Source of the DNA: Phoronis australis | Lineage: Eukaryota; Phoronida; Phoronidae | Length of the DNA: 64,000 bases | Assembly (NCBI GenBank): GCA_002633005.1 | Contig: NMRA01000330.1 | Coordinates: 372,001-436,000, forward strand | Reading direction: 5' to 3' | Shown: positions 62,543 to 64,000 of the stretch, piece after piece | Layout of the letters: every line of letters begins with the position of its first letter | How positions within the stretch are numbered: the first letter of the stretch is position 1 | Made by a program: the position numbers and the translations under genes | The notes under the pieces: generated by a model | Seen by the model: only the letters and a program-made list of their open reading frames with translations | Told to the model about the DNA's origin: nothing | Database searches by the model: none

Positions 62543-63107
62543 ATCAAAATTCTTGAAGCTATTAAAATATTACGGTTTTTGATAACTACGACTGGTCATG
62601 TAAACGTCACAGTCCGACGTCTATAGTCACAGTAATGAGCTAGACAAGGATATCTATATAAGCTTGACTCAACCAAATCGCTTTCCCCGAGTTTAGTTCC
62701 GTAGACGTAAAAATTTCGCTAAGGAAGCTAGTGCGATCACGGGCTGTGCTTGTAATACTTGGCAATATTTCGCTTAGTCTTGCTTGATCTTCCATTTTTG
62801 AGAGATTTCCGGGTCTACGGATGAGACGTCTAGCTCTGACACCCTGTGTGCTGGTGGGATCGGTTTGACGAAGCCTAAATACTAAGAATTTATTAGGAAT
62901 GGCTTCGTGGTCACGGTGGCGACAATGTTCAGCGTGTTGTTTGCAGTTTTCCAGAAATACGCATTGATGTCAGTTTATATTTATTTCATTTCACCGTGGG
63001 TGAACCAAAAATAGATTGATAAAATTAGCTTTTTATGGGATATTTCGTAAGTCAAAACTGCCTTTCTTATACTTAAACTTTTAAATTTCTAACTAAAACC
63101 TTGTTGT
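62543..63107. repeat. Local duplication, second copy
   Basis: Repeats 61978-62541 directly after the N at 62542. Same interpretation as the two duplications in the desaturase gene: probably both haplotypes kept in tandem. Confidence 0.9.
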
Positions 63108-64000
63108 TTCATTACTTCGTTTTTTCGAAAATACGCTCATGCTTGTACTTCCGTCTGGAACAACTTGTTGATGTAATTGATAAAATATGCCGTTTTAATG
63201 TTAAACAGTTGTCAGCAACGTTTTAAAAAATGAGGAGGACCGGTCACCACTACTAAAATATTCTTACTGGCATTTCTAAACAGCTTACAACAGCCCTTTT
63301 AAAATTTTATTATTATTTGACAAGTGCGCATTAAATAATCTTATAAATATCAACTCTAGACGCTAATCGTTCAATGCTATAACAGACGTGATTGGCCAAT
63401 ACAACGCTTTTACCACGGACAGCAGACAACGTAGCAAGAGGTGAGCCTTCAGACGGGACCCGACTATTAACACACACCACAAGAACTCGAAGCACTAGAA
63501 TAAGTCTTACCACGCACCACAAGAACTCTTACCGCGCAAAAAGACCCCTTACCACTCACATTTTGTATGCAAAACCATAAGTTCGCCTGTGTGTAGTTGT
63601 ATTTCAGTTTCCGTGGTAGGAGGAGTTTGTGTGCGGTTATAGTTCTTGCTGTACGTGGTAAGTGTTTCTTGGAGAGTGTTACGAGTTCCGTTGTTATGCG
63701 GTCCTGACTACTCTTGAAGAGTAACTCATGAAAACAAGCACAAGAATCATGTCTTGCCAAGAAGTAATTCACAAACCGAATAATACATGTATACTTTAAC
63801 TTGAAAAATTGAAACGTATTCATTACAGGCAAGATCAATGAGCGACAGTCTTCACCGGTAATACTACAACACATATGCCGTAAATAAACCAGGTTCGTTC
63901 TACGCAGCAGTAGCGACGACCGGTAAACAATCACTCAAGCTTGTCCAAACAACAAATCTAAATTTTCCAAAAGAATAAACACATGTAATTCATACTACTA
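63108..64000. other. Right end, nothing recognised
   Basis: AT-rich. CACCACAAGAACTC occurs twice (about 63476 and 63514). The 155-residue minus-strand frame has no recognisable domain and shows no codon or splice support. Confidence 0.55.

Noticed and set aside
63467-63934. 155-residue minus-strand frame
   Set aside because: Composition looks random, no domain or signal peptide, and no conserved neighbour; most likely chance.

Overview
This window is nuclear DNA from an invertebrate animal, most likely a marine and outbred species. Coding exons of 60-300 bp are separated by long AT-rich introns with canonical GT-AG borders. The window also holds decayed retroelements, MITE-like elements, minisatellites, assembly gaps, and near-identical local duplications that look like uncollapsed haplotypes. 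I cannot fix the phylum from sequence alone.

Three multi-exon protein genes can be spliced in full, and every exon phase agrees. (1) On the minus strand, 18972 to 563, lies an 11-exon, 436-residue front-end fatty acid desaturase (cytochrome b5 domain plus three histidine boxes) for long-chain polyunsaturated fatty acid synthesis. (2) On the plus strand, 28841 to 37511, lies a 6-exon, 352-residue secreted protein with a nidogen-type NIDO domain and a C-terminal chitin-binding type-2 (peritrophin-like) domain. (3) On the minus strand, 54134 to 38508, lies a 19-exon, 1540-residue secreted astacin metalloprotease: signal peptide, propeptide, catalytic domain, EGF-like module, then by my count 25 ShK/ShKT modules, 13 of them in one 1.8 kb exon. 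This last gene is the most unusual object in the window. Genes 2 and 3 end tail-to-tail about 1 kb apart. Genes 1 and 2 start head-to-head across about 9.8 kb.

The stretches between exons hold a GIY-YIG-type Penelope-like remnant and a LINE C-terminal remnant. There are two copies of one MITE family, several other inverted-repeat elements, tRNA-like SINE heads, minisatellites (one with a higher-order repeat), and a degenerate tandem repeat of about 150 bp. Three near-identical duplications (1-285 with 1596-1880; 7262-8434 with 8448-9899; 61978-62541 with 62543-63107) are each associated with runs of N or a single N, so they are probably assembly products. The region 54.2-64 kb has no convincing gene apart from one weak exon-like reading frame in the last duplication.
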